Part shown: positions 1 to 5,647 of the stretch, one piece after another
Layout: each line of letters begins with the position of its first letter
Numbering within the stretch: position 1 is the first letter of the stretch
Assembly (NCBI GenBank): GCA_022865545.1
Contig: JALHTA010000005.1
Span: 1-5,647, forward strand
Source: Actinomycetota bacterium
Lineage (GTDB): Bacteria; Actinomycetota; Humimicrobiia; Humimicrobiales; Humimicrobiaceae
Length of the DNA: 5,647 nucleotides
Reading direction: 5' to 3'
Notes under the pieces: generated by a model
The model's database searches: none
What the model was told of the DNA's origin: nothing
The model's input: only the letters and a program-made list of their open reading frames with translations
Made by a program: the position numbers and the translations under genes

Positions 1-22
1 TCCATCTACTCTCTTTCCCGGC

Positions 23-2575
23 CTATTTCTGGCTCATATAATTTGATATATATCTTGCGGTACTCCGCGGTCCGCTCCGGAAAAGGTGGTAAAAAAACCT
101 GCCTGCAAGCCGCTTTTTGGATTTCCTGCCGGATGGATCCCTGCTGCTTCCCGGATCTTGAAGATTCCCCATACTTCCCTGGTCCGGGGAATTATTTGAT
201 TTGAGGGCGTTTGAGACTGGATCCCTGCAAAAATCGATTATTGGCCTGCAGACCTTATCCCAGGTAAAGTCCCCGGCAGCACTCCTGGTATTTTCCACAC
301 ATTCCCGGTGGAACTTGCTGTCTCCAGCCAGCTTAAGTATTGCTTCTGCAAGTTCTTCGGCTGAGCCTTCCTTTGTCACAAGTCCAAGTCTCTTTATTTT
401 TACCAGGTCGCTTAAATGATCTCCCTCTGTTGATATGATCGGGAGACCCGCCCAGAGATAATCCAGTATCCTTGTCCTGAATGAAAACCTGGTCTCTATA
501 TGCTCGGGATGAGTTATGATGCCGGCATCTGCTTCAAGTAAGTAATTCTGTCTCTGGTTATAATCTACCCAGCCAAAATTAAAGAAAATATTTTCATCAT
601 AGAGCTCCAGTCTTTTTGCAAGCTCTACTGTCTCATTTACCATCTGGAGAGCCTTTACTTCAGGATTTGGATGTTTTACACCCATAAAGAAAAGTTTGAT
701 ATCGCTTCTTTTTTCCTTTACGGCAGCCATGGCTTTTACAAGTGTAAGCGGGTCAAACCAATTATAGATGCCGCCTCCCCATATGATCACAAAATCATCC
801 CTTTTTATTCCATCGACCTTTCCTTTCAGCACATCTTCGGTATGGATGGGCCTACTGGAGGGAAGCCCAAAAGGAACAACACTTATCATCCGCTTCATGG
901 TAGGGTCAATATTGTAGGCAAAGGGATTCACCCTGTTAAGCGCCGCGAGCATTCCCAGCCAGAAGTCTCTCTGCCTGTCCGATGCACATATAAAAAAGTC
1001 TCCATAATAGAATTGCTCATTAAAATATTTCTGGATCGACTTATGGATCTCGAGTCTTTCCTTCATATTCTCATTACTGTACTCTGCAAGGGTAGCCAGA
1101 TTGTATGGGTCATAAATATCTATTATCAGGTATTTCCCCATATTCTTAAGGCTCCTGAATTTTGATAATGTCATACCATTGCAGAGGAGGACATCTGCAT
1201 CTTTTATTATTTCCCTTAAACTCCCCTCGTCCTTATACTGGACCATTTTAAAATCCTGCTGCCCAAGGTCCGGCTTATTGGGTATGGCAAGTATCACATT
1301 CATATGTTCTGATAGTTCTTTTGCAAAATTCCATACTCTTATAGCAGGCCCTGCCATCTCGCTTGCCACTACATCACTTGTTATTATGGCCAGTGTCCTT
1401 TTTATTTCCTTCTCAAAGACTTTATGCATGCCCAGGCTCTCCAGTATATCAATATGATTTCTCTGATAGACAGGATCAGCCGATACTGGCATAAACTGAG
1501 CCTTAAAATATGCAAAGACTGCTTTATCATCCCTTTTCCTTGCCCCCTGTATTTTCTTTCTCTTTTCCATAAGTCCCGGTAGATCATCAAAAAAGCTCTT
1601 TGCGGCAGCAAGGGAACTTAGCGGCTCCCTGGCTATGCATACTTCTTTATCACCTGTAATACTCACGCCTGAATCTTTTTTACCACCACTGCCTGCTTCA
1701 GTCGCTGTTTTTACCTCGGAAAGGTCATAATATTTCCTGTAGTCAAAATCCAGGTCCACAAAAACACGGTTGAAAATATTTGCAAGTGTTCCGGAAAATG
1801 CCCTTGCAAGATTGGTATCATCATAATTTTTAAATACGGAGTATAGCGAATTCCTCTCCTTGAGGAATCTTAATTTATCTTCACTGAATATCCTGGATGT
1901 TCCATGATGATGATGGTATACAAGAGAATCCGGTGCAAATATTACCTTATAGCCGAGCACCCACAATCTCCATCCCAGATCCACATCTTCATAATATGCA
2001 AAAAAATCTTCATCAAATCCACCCACATCAAGAAATATATCCCGTCTTATGAGCATGGCTCCGCCATTTGCGAAAGGAAGGTATTTATACTGTTTGTGCA
2101 GATCTTTTTCAATTGGGAGACCAAAATCGATCTGGAAGCCCTTACCCTCAAAATTTATCATCCCGCCCACAAAATCAAGGTTCTTGCCATCCATTGAGAG
2201 CACTTTTGATCCTGATGCGACCGTTTCCTTATCTCCATAGACGGGCCTGAGTAGCTCTATTAACCACTTGCTGTCTACTTTTGTATCATTGTTCAGGAAT
2301 GCTATATATTCGCCCTGCGCCACCCTGGCCGCCTGATTATTCGCATAGGCAAAACCCATATTCTTATTATTTTTAATGATCTTTACTTTACTGTAATTCG
2401 CTTTCAAGAATTCTATTGAGTCATCTGAAGAACCATTATCAACTACTATTATTTCAATCTTATCCTGCGGATAATTAAGATTATTTATACTTTCCAGACA
2501 ATCCTTAAGATATTTTTGACCGTTTAGATTTACAATCGATATTGTAATAAGCGGATAATCAAAAATCTCATTCAT
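23..2575 (-). CDS. Bifunctional glycosyltransferase, GT2 domain followed by GT4-like domain
   Basis: Predicted two-domain cytoplasmic or membrane-peripheral enzyme that transfers sugars from nucleotide-sugar donors onto a surface glycan. Residues about 8-275 form a GT2 (GT-A) domain of the rhamnosyltransferase-like type. It has the opening strand ISIVNLNG, the nucleotide-binding DNGSSD (46-51), the metal-binding-type NND (95-97), the FANGGAMLIRR acceptor region, the acidic EDVD (196-199) and a HHHHG run (221-225). A Gly/Ser/Lys-rich linker lies near 285-310. Residues about 392-785 form a GT-B domain of GT4 type, with GPAIR (409-413) near its start, a WGGG turn (599-602) and a TRILDYLWAGLPII segment (701-714) that replaces the usual E-x7-E region. 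A low-complexity, then Arg/Lys-rich, tail (about 786-850) ends the protein. No transmembrane segment is evident. The start fits the family because the GT2 core begins almost at once, and a GGAG lies 10 bases upstream. Domain classes are confident; the sugar, linkage and acceptor cannot be read from the sequence. Confidence 0.93.
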   Translation of the reverse strand: MNEIFDYPLITISIVNLNGQKYLKDCLESINNLNYPQDKIEIIVVDNGSSDDSIEFLKANYSKVKIIKNNKNMGFAYANNQAARVAQGEYIAFLNNDTKVDSKWLIELLRPVYGDKETVASGSKVLSMDGKNLDFVGGMINFEGKGFQIDFGLPIEKDLHKQYKYLPFANGGAMLIRRDIFLDVGGFDEDFFAYYEDVDLGWRLWVLGYKVIFAPDSLVYHHHHGTSRIFSEDKLRFLKERNSLYSVFKNYDDTNLARAFSGTLANIFNRVFVDLDFDYRKYYDLSEVKTATEAGSGGKKDSGVSITGDKEVCIAREPLSSLAAAKSFFDDLPGLMEKRKKIQGARKRDDKAVFAYFKAQFMPVSADPVYQRNHIDILESLGMHKVFEKEIKRTLAIITSDVVASEMAGPAIRVWNFAKELSEHMNVILAIPNKPDLGQQDFKMVQYKDEGSLREIIKDADVLLCNGMTLSKFRSLKNMGKYLIIDIYDPYNLATLAEYSNENMKERLEIHKSIQKYFNEQFYYGDFFICASDRQRDFWLGMLAALNRVNPFAYNIDPTMKRMISVVPFGLPSSRPIHTEDVLKGKVDGIKRDDFVIIWGGGIYNWFDPLTLVKAMAAVKEKRSDIKLFFMGVKHPNPEVKALQMVNETVELAKRLELYDENIFFNFGWVDYNQRQNYLLEADAGIITHPEHIETRFSFRTRILDYLWAGLPIISTEGDHLSDLVKIKRLGLVTKEGSAEELAEAILKLAGDSKFHRECVENTRSAAGDFTWDKVCRPIIDFCRDPVSNALKSNNSPDQGSMGNLQDPGSSRDPSGRKSKKRLAGRFFYHLFRSGPRSTARYISNYMSQK

Positions 2576-2585
2576 AAGAAAAAAA

Positions 2586-2589
2586 CTCC
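2586..2589 (-). promoter_or_regulatory. Ribosome binding site of the GT2-GT4 gene
   Basis: Read on the minus strand, GGAG lies 10 bases before the ATG at 2575, inside a run of A and T. The spacing is slightly long but usable, and it supports this ATG as the start. Confidence 0.55.
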
Positions 2590-2632
2590 AAAAAAATAAT
2601 AAAACTTTATATTAATAATTGAATTAGGATAA

Positions 2633-2660
2633 ATTATAACAAACAATTATTTTTAAACAA
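2633..2660 (-). promoter_or_regulatory. Candidate promoter of the GT2-GT4 gene
   Basis: On the minus strand a TTGTTT (-35, positions 2660-2655) is followed after 16 bases by a perfect TATAAT (-10, positions 2638-2633). Transcription would start near 2626, giving a leader of about 50 bases before the ATG at 2575. The surrounding DNA is very AT-rich, so chance matches are possible. Read-through from the small gene pair upstream is an alternative source of transcript, because no convincing terminator separates them. Confidence 0.45.
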
Positions 2661-2661
2661 T
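2641..2661. repeat. Two direct AAACAAT copies over the candidate promoter
   Basis: AAACAAT occurs at 2641-2647 and again at 2655-2661, a 14-base period. The second copy overlaps the candidate -35 of the GT2-GT4 promoter and the first lies in its spacer. Such a pair could be a regulator site, but in DNA this AT-rich it may be chance. Confidence 0.25.
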
Positions 2662-2708
2662 ATTTTAAAGCAATGGACGATACCAGACCATTTTTTGCAT
2701 TCTAACTA

Positions 2709-2951
2709 TTACATTTCTTTACTTATAAATTCTTTCATTTCCAGGCAGGTTTTAAATCCTAAAGAACTGGCAATTACTTTCGCTGTTCCAGTTTTGACCA
2801 TATCACTATCTTTATGATAATCAAATTTGCACCTTCTCCACTTGCCATCTTTGCCAAAACCTTCATATAAATTACTACCTTTTCTTGAGGGTTTCATATT
2901 AAAATATTTTAATAATCTTTTAATCTTCCCATGGTCAAATCTTACCGGCAT
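2709..2951 (-). CDS. HicA-like toxin (putative), active-site histidine not conserved
   Basis: An 80-residue basic protein with the size and layout of HicA toxins, which are small double-stranded-RNA-binding-fold mRNA interferases. It has an N-terminal helix (about 7-18, KIKRLLKYF), then KGSN (24-27) where the family has GSH or GSNH. A strand and a His (H46 in FDYH) follow where HicA usually has PxH. Then comes KTGTAKVIASSLGF (53-66), matching the family's GTLRSILKQLGL-type helix. The usual catalytic His of the GSH/GSNH motif is replaced: Asn27 and Leu28 occupy the candidate positions. The start codon lies one base after the stop of the upstream antitoxin-like gene. No good Shine-Dalgarno is visible, so translation is probably coupled to that gene. 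Family assignment is by motif pattern only. It may be a toxin with an altered active site, an inactivated toxin, or a divergent relative with another RNA-binding role. Confidence 0.62.
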   Translation of the reverse strand: MPVRFDHGKIKRLLKYFNMKPSRKGSNLYEGFGKDGKWRRCKFDYHKDSDMVKTGTAKVIASSLGFKTCLEMKEFISKEM

Positions 2952-2952
2952 A

Positions 2953-3384
2953 TTATAGACCCAGCTCTTTTCTTAGGATATCTCTGTCTCCCCGACATCT
3001 AAGCACTTTCAACATATAGATCTGGGTTTCTACAGACTCAACCTTAGAATAAAGATCAACTTTCTCTAAATAGATATCCACAAACTCTAATATTGAATTT
3101 AATAAATCTTCAACCGCTTCTTCTTTTGCGGTACCTTCTCCATAAAGATTCAATTCATTAACAGAAATGGTCCAGCCTTTTAATTCTTTATCAAATTCTT
3201 CTGTTATACTAAATCTCATATTCTTCAATAGACGGTCTATGAACTGTTTTTTAATATGGGAAACATTATCTAATGTATTGGCTTTACAGGTTATAACTTC
3301 AAGACCAGATAAAACTGCGTTATTTATATCACAGTAATATTTTTTTGTATCCCTTATATTGTATTTATCTAAAACAACTTTCAT
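2953..3384 (-). CDS. Putative antitoxin, Phd/YefM-like N-terminus with HicB-like C-terminal half
   Basis: A 143-residue protein, first gene of a two-gene operon with the HicA-like gene one base downstream. Residues about 56-110 look like the HicB-type partial RNase H fold: a strand RFSITEEF, a strand WTISVNELNLYGEG (71-84), then a long helix TAKEEAVEDLLNSILEF (85-101). This parallels the 'ELPGCVTQGDTLEEALENL' pattern of HicB. The family recalled as closest, from memory and without a search, is the 'antitoxin of toxin-antitoxin stability system' group. Its members have a short Phd/YefM-like N-terminal part (here about 8-45), the LxEIDLxENGxTKEEA core, an ELYS segment (compare DLYS, 110-113) and a YVLKAL-type end (compare IYMLKVLRC, 122-130). 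The start is supported by GAGG 8 bases upstream. Its likely job is to bind and neutralise the downstream protein and repress the shared promoter. The Phd-like part is the least certain. Confidence 0.6.
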   Translation of the reverse strand: MKVVLDKYNIRDTKKYYCDINNAVLSGLEVITCKANTLDNVSHIKKQFIDRLLKNMRFSITEEFDKELKGWTISVNELNLYGEGTAKEEAVEDLLNSILEFVDIYLEKVDLYSKVESVETQIYMLKVLRCRGDRDILRKELGL

Positions 3385-3392
3385 TTTTAAAT

Positions 3393-3396
3393 CCTC
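3393..3396 (-). promoter_or_regulatory. Ribosome binding site of the antitoxin-like gene
   Basis: GAGG on the minus strand lies 8 bases before the ATG at 3384, a good spacing. It fixes this start and, with the one-base gap to the next gene, suggests one entry site serving both small genes. Confidence 0.65.
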
Positions 3397-3438
3397 GTAT
3401 AATAAGATAATAAATTTTATTGATATATTTTTTTATTT

Positions 3439-3468
3439 ATTATATCTCAAGATAGTCCCTGTAGTCAA
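3439..3468 (-). promoter_or_regulatory. Near-consensus promoter of the toxin-antitoxin-like operon
   Basis: On the minus strand TTGACT (positions 3468-3463) and a perfect TATAAT (3444-3439) are separated by 18 bases, close to the housekeeping sigma-70/sigma-A consensus. Predicted transcription begins near 3432, leaving a leader of about 48 bases before the antitoxin-like ATG. The spacer contains GACTA twice (with the -35 copy) and a small TATC-TCAA-GATA dyad (3443-3454) abutting the -10. These would be natural places for antitoxin autorepression, though that is inference. Confidence 0.7.
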
Positions 3469-3491
3469 CATGGTCACAGCAATACTGTTGC

Positions 3492-3517
3492 GGAAATGCT
3501 TCTATAATAGCTTTTCC
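3492..3517. repeat. 9-bp imperfect inverted repeat with TATAAT in its loop
   Basis: GGAAATGCT (3492-3500) and AGCTTTTCC (3509-3517) are inverted copies with a single mismatch (T opposite T), separated by 8 bases that contain TATAAT (3503-3508). It lies between the divergent small-gene operon and the plus-strand glycosyltransferase gene. It may be a protein-binding operator or a hairpin. It is not followed by a T run, so it is not a typical terminator. No suitable -35 sits 16-18 bases before the TATAAT on the plus strand. Confidence 0.5.
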
Positions 3518-3525
3518 AGAATTTA

Positions 3526-3555
3526 TTATCATTGGAAGTATTGATATTATATAAT
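3526..3555 (+). promoter_or_regulatory. Candidate promoter of the GT4-GT2 gene
   Basis: TTATCA (3526-3531, four of six matches to TTGACA) is followed after 18 bases by TATAAT (3550-3555). Transcription would start near 3562, about 45 bases before the ATG at 3607. The -10 sits inside an AT palindrome (ATTATATAAT, 3546-3555), so the match may be fortuitous. Confidence 0.35.
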
Positions 3556-3596
3556 TATTAATCTAAGGTTAAGTTAAAGACAAAACTTGGAAAACT

Positions 3597-3601
3597 AAGG
3601 A
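3597..3601 (+). promoter_or_regulatory. Ribosome binding site of the GT4-GT2 gene
   Basis: AAGGA lies 5 bases before the ATG at 3607. It supports that ATG over later in-frame Met codons, as does the GT4 N-terminal strand beginning directly after it. Confidence 0.6.
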
Positions 3602-3606
3602 TAATA

Positions 3607-5647
3607 ATGAAAGATATAAATATCGCATTTATCACCGAGCGGATGATCAAGGGTCATGGTGTAGATCTTGTCGTTGACCGCCTTGCAGACGGGCTTGCAA
3701 AAAAGGGATACCATACCAAAGTCTACTGCAATTATTTTGATGAGACCTTTACACACAGGAAATCTTATTATATAGAGAGGCTGCATTATTTTAAACCTGC
3801 GGCCAATCCCATAATATATGAACAGAGGATCAGGAAACTGGTCCCCTATCTTAATAATAAGGATGTCGACCTTTTTATTATCCAGTCCTTTCCATTTTAC
3901 AGCCTGATCCCCAAACTTAATGCTCCGGTATTGGCTGTCGACCATGGCGTCATATCGGTTGCCGGCCTTCCGCTTAGGCGTAGGATAAAATTCAGGTATA
4001 TGGAATATTCCCAGAATATCTCCTATTTTAAAAAAGCAGAAGCACTTGTGACCGTATCGAAATACCTCCTTGGCTGCCTTCCCCTCTCGCTCAGAAAGAA
4101 GGCATCTTATATATATAATGGAGCTGACCATTACCAGACAGAGGATGTCACCCCTGATGCTGTGGCGGATTTCAGGAATAAATGGGGTGTCTCTGATGAT
4201 GATATCCTGATGCTCTATGTTGGAAGGTTAAACCTTTCCAATCAACCCTATAAAGGACTCAGCGATTTAATATCTATATATCAGAAGACCCATACAAAGT
4301 ATAAGAATATTAAACTTATGGCAGTCGGATATGGTTCCAAGAATGATGAGGAGTATCTCAAGAATCAGGGAATACTTGCAATCGGAAATGCGTCGGAGTC
4401 ACTTATGCCTCTTATCTACAATTCCTGTGATATATATAACACTGCATCACGCTGGGAAGGTTTTGATCTTCCAATTGCCGAGGCTCAGGGATTCGGAAAA
4501 CCGACCATCAGCTATAATATAGGAGCTCATCCGGAAGTTGCAAATAATGAGAGGACCGGATTTGTAGTAGAAGATAGCAAGCAGTTCAGGGAAAAGCTGG
4601 AAATAATGATACTTAATCCTGATATGCGTGAGAGTATGGGTAAAGAGGCGCTGGAGTATTCAAAAGATTTTACCTGGGAAAACAGTGTCAATAATTATGA
4701 TAAACTCATCAAGGATATGCTTGATCTCAAGGACTCTGATATACAGCCCAAACCTGATATAAACCGCTACAAGCCGAAAAAGAGTTCTGATGTATCAGTT
4801 GTCATGGTTAATTACAATTCATCATATTTGGTGTTGAAAGAGTGTCTTCAGTCTTTGAGAAATCAAACACATAAAAATCTGGAAATAATCATTTTTGATA
4901 ATAATTCATCAGATCAGGAAGTGCTTGATGAGATAAAAATTGAATTTCCCGAGATCAAAGTCATCTATTCAAAGAAAAACCTTGGATATGGGGAAGGTCT
5001 TAACCAGGCTATCAGTAAGGCTGGCTCAGAACTAATCCTGATATCAAATTTTGATGTAGTCTACAATATCGATGCTATCCAGCAGATGGTAAAACTCATA
5101 AATGAGATTGAAAGTGTATATATAGGAGTGGCACCAAAAGTCAAACTGTACTTCCAGAGGGAATTTATTGAAAGTGTCGGTCTTTATATAGATGATAATT
5201 TAAACCTGGGCCATTATGGACTGGGACAGCTTGACCTTAGCCAATACAATAGAACCGAAGATATCTTTGGAGTATCCTTTGTGTCGGCACTTGTCAGGAG
5301 AAGGGCATTTCTAGGGGACAAGGTGGGACCTATCGATCCAAGTTTTTCCCTATTCTATGAGGATGTTGATTTTTCATACAGGGCCGCCCTTCATGGCTAT
5401 AAATTCAGGTCATGCCCGCAGGCAATATTATATCACCGCCATGGGTATAGCTTCAGGGATGAGGCCTCAGGCTTTCAGACAAAATATTACTGGCAGAAAT
5501 TAAACCTGCTAAAAACTGCATATAAAAACAGTGAGGATGGAAACCTCAAGAGGATAATCGCTAATGAATTTGGCATCCACAGATCCAATTACAAGGACCC
5601 CAATATGAGGGCAATATCCAAAAAGATAGTAAGGGATTTTAAAAGCA
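3607..5647 (+). CDS. Bifunctional glycosyltransferase, GT4 domain followed by GT2 domain (3' end outside window)
   Basis: The frame stays open from the ATG at 3607 to the last base: 680 residues and no stop, so the gene continues beyond the window. Residues about 1-372 form a GT4 (GT-B) domain. The N-terminal strand INIAFITERM leads to a GHGVD loop. ALVTVSKYL (146-154) and YNGAD (170-174) precede the donor half, which has LYVGRLN (203-209) with Arg207, Lys216 in the following KG, and a textbook E-x7-E motif, EGFDLPIAE (Glu284 and Glu292). After a charged linker (about 373-394), residues from about 396 form a GT2 (GT-A) domain. It has VVMVNYNSS (398-406), DNNSSD, a NFD in the DxD position (481-483), FYEDVD (583-588) and YHRHG (609-613). 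All key acidic residues of both domains are present. Both domains are probably active on nucleotide-sugar donors in surface glycan assembly; sugars and linkage are unknown. It is transcribed away from the minus-strand genes. Confidence 0.93.
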   Translation, partial: MKDINIAFITERMIKGHGVDLVVDRLADGLAKKGYHTKVYCNYFDETFTHRKSYYIERLHYFKPAANPIIYEQRIRKLVPYLNNKDVDLFIIQSFPFYSLIPKLNAPVLAVDHGVISVAGLPLRRRIKFRYMEYSQNISYFKKAEALVTVSKYLLGCLPLSLRKKASYIYNGADHYQTEDVTPDAVADFRNKWGVSDDDILMLYVGRLNLSNQPYKGLSDLISIYQKTHTKYKNIKLMAVGYGSKNDEEYLKNQGILAIGNASESLMPLIYNSCDIYNTASRWEGFDLPIAEAQGFGKPTISYNIGAHPEVANNERTGFVVEDSKQFREKLEIMILNPDMRESMGKEALEYSKDFTWENSVNNYDKLIKDMLDLKDSDIQPKPDINRYKPKKSSDVSVVMVNYNSSYLVLKECLQSLRNQTHKNLEIIIFDNNSSDQEVLDEIKIEFPEIKVIYSKKNLGYGEGLNQAISKAGSELILISNFDVVYNIDAIQQMVKLINEIESVYIGVAPKVKLYFQREFIESVGLYIDDNLNLGHYGLGQLDLSQYNRTEDIFGVSFVSALVRRRAFLGDKVGPIDPSFSLFYEDVDFSYRAALHGYKFRSCPQAILYHRHGYSFRDEASGFQTKYYWQKLNLLKTAYKNSEDGNLKRIIANEFGIHRSNYKDPNMRAISKKIVRDFKS

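Noticed and set aside
671..1165. 164-codon plus-strand open frame opposite the GT4-like domain of the first gene.
   Set aside because: It is antisense to a well-supported coding region and has no recognisable motif.
1904..1915. ATG/GAT-rich trinucleotide run (ATGATGATGATG-like) suggesting a microsatellite.
   Set aside because: It is the coding sequence for the HHHH run of the GT2 domain and is too short to be a repeat element.
2672..2692. Possible terminator hairpin AATGG/CCATT between the HicA-like gene and the GT2-GT4 gene.
   Set aside because: The stem is only 5 bp with an 11-base loop. The T run follows it on the plus strand, whereas the genes to be terminated are on the minus strand.
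3359..3544. 61-codon plus-strand open frame overlapping the start of the antitoxin-like gene and the intergenic region.
   Set aside because: Its composition simply reflects AT-rich DNA, it has no credible ribosome binding site, and it runs over the promoter and start of a better-supported gene.
3571..3588. AAGTT/AACTT short inverted repeat in the leader of the GT4-GT2 gene.
   Set aside because: A 5-bp A/T-dominated stem with an 8-base loop is weak and expected by chance. No riboswitch-like structure was recognised.
3595..4131. 178-codon minus-strand open frame opposite the GT4 domain.
   Set aside because: It lies antisense to a frame with clear GT4 motifs and shows no recognisable domain of its own.

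Overview
This is bacterial DNA that looks like part of a surface-polysaccharide (O-antigen, capsule or exopolysaccharide) glycosyltransferase region. Two very large glycosyltransferase genes point away from each other. A small, AT-richer two-gene cassette resembling a type II toxin-antitoxin module sits between them. The lineage cannot be fixed from the window. The glycosyltransferase genes use ATA and AGG codons heavily, Shine-Dalgarno sites are present, and promoters of the ordinary -35/-10 (TTGACA/TATAAT) type can be read. This suits many anaerobic or candidate-phylum bacteria; any closer placement would be a guess.

Layout. Positions 23-2575 (minus strand) encode an 850-residue fusion of an N-terminal GT2 (GT-A fold) glycosyltransferase and a C-terminal GT4-like (GT-B fold) glycosyltransferase, ending in a low-complexity basic tail. 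Positions 2576-2708 are an AT-rich spacer with a readable minus-strand promoter and ribosome binding site for that gene. Positions 2709-2951 and 2953-3384 (both minus) are a tightly coupled pair separated by one base. The upstream gene encodes a 143-residue antitoxin-like protein with a HicB-like C-terminal half. The downstream gene encodes an 80-residue HicA-like protein. A near-consensus promoter (TTGACT, 18 bp, TATAAT) lies just upstream of the pair. Positions 3385-3606 are the divergent intergenic region, which also holds a 9-bp imperfect inverted repeat centred on a TATAAT. From 3607 an open frame runs on the plus strand to the end of the window without a stop. It covers at least 680 residues and encodes a GT4 glycosyltransferase followed by a GT2 glycosyltransferase.

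How they relate. The two large proteins carry the same two enzyme classes in opposite order (GT2-GT4 and GT4-GT2). Each could add two successive sugars to a growing glycan on the cytoplasmic side of the inner membrane. The toxin-antitoxin-like pair has no evident link to glycan synthesis and is probably an inserted addiction or defence cassette. Two points deserve a second look: the HicA-like protein lacks the histidine expected in its GSH or GSNH motif, and the antitoxin seems to join a Phd/YefM-like N-terminus to a HicB-like C-terminus.
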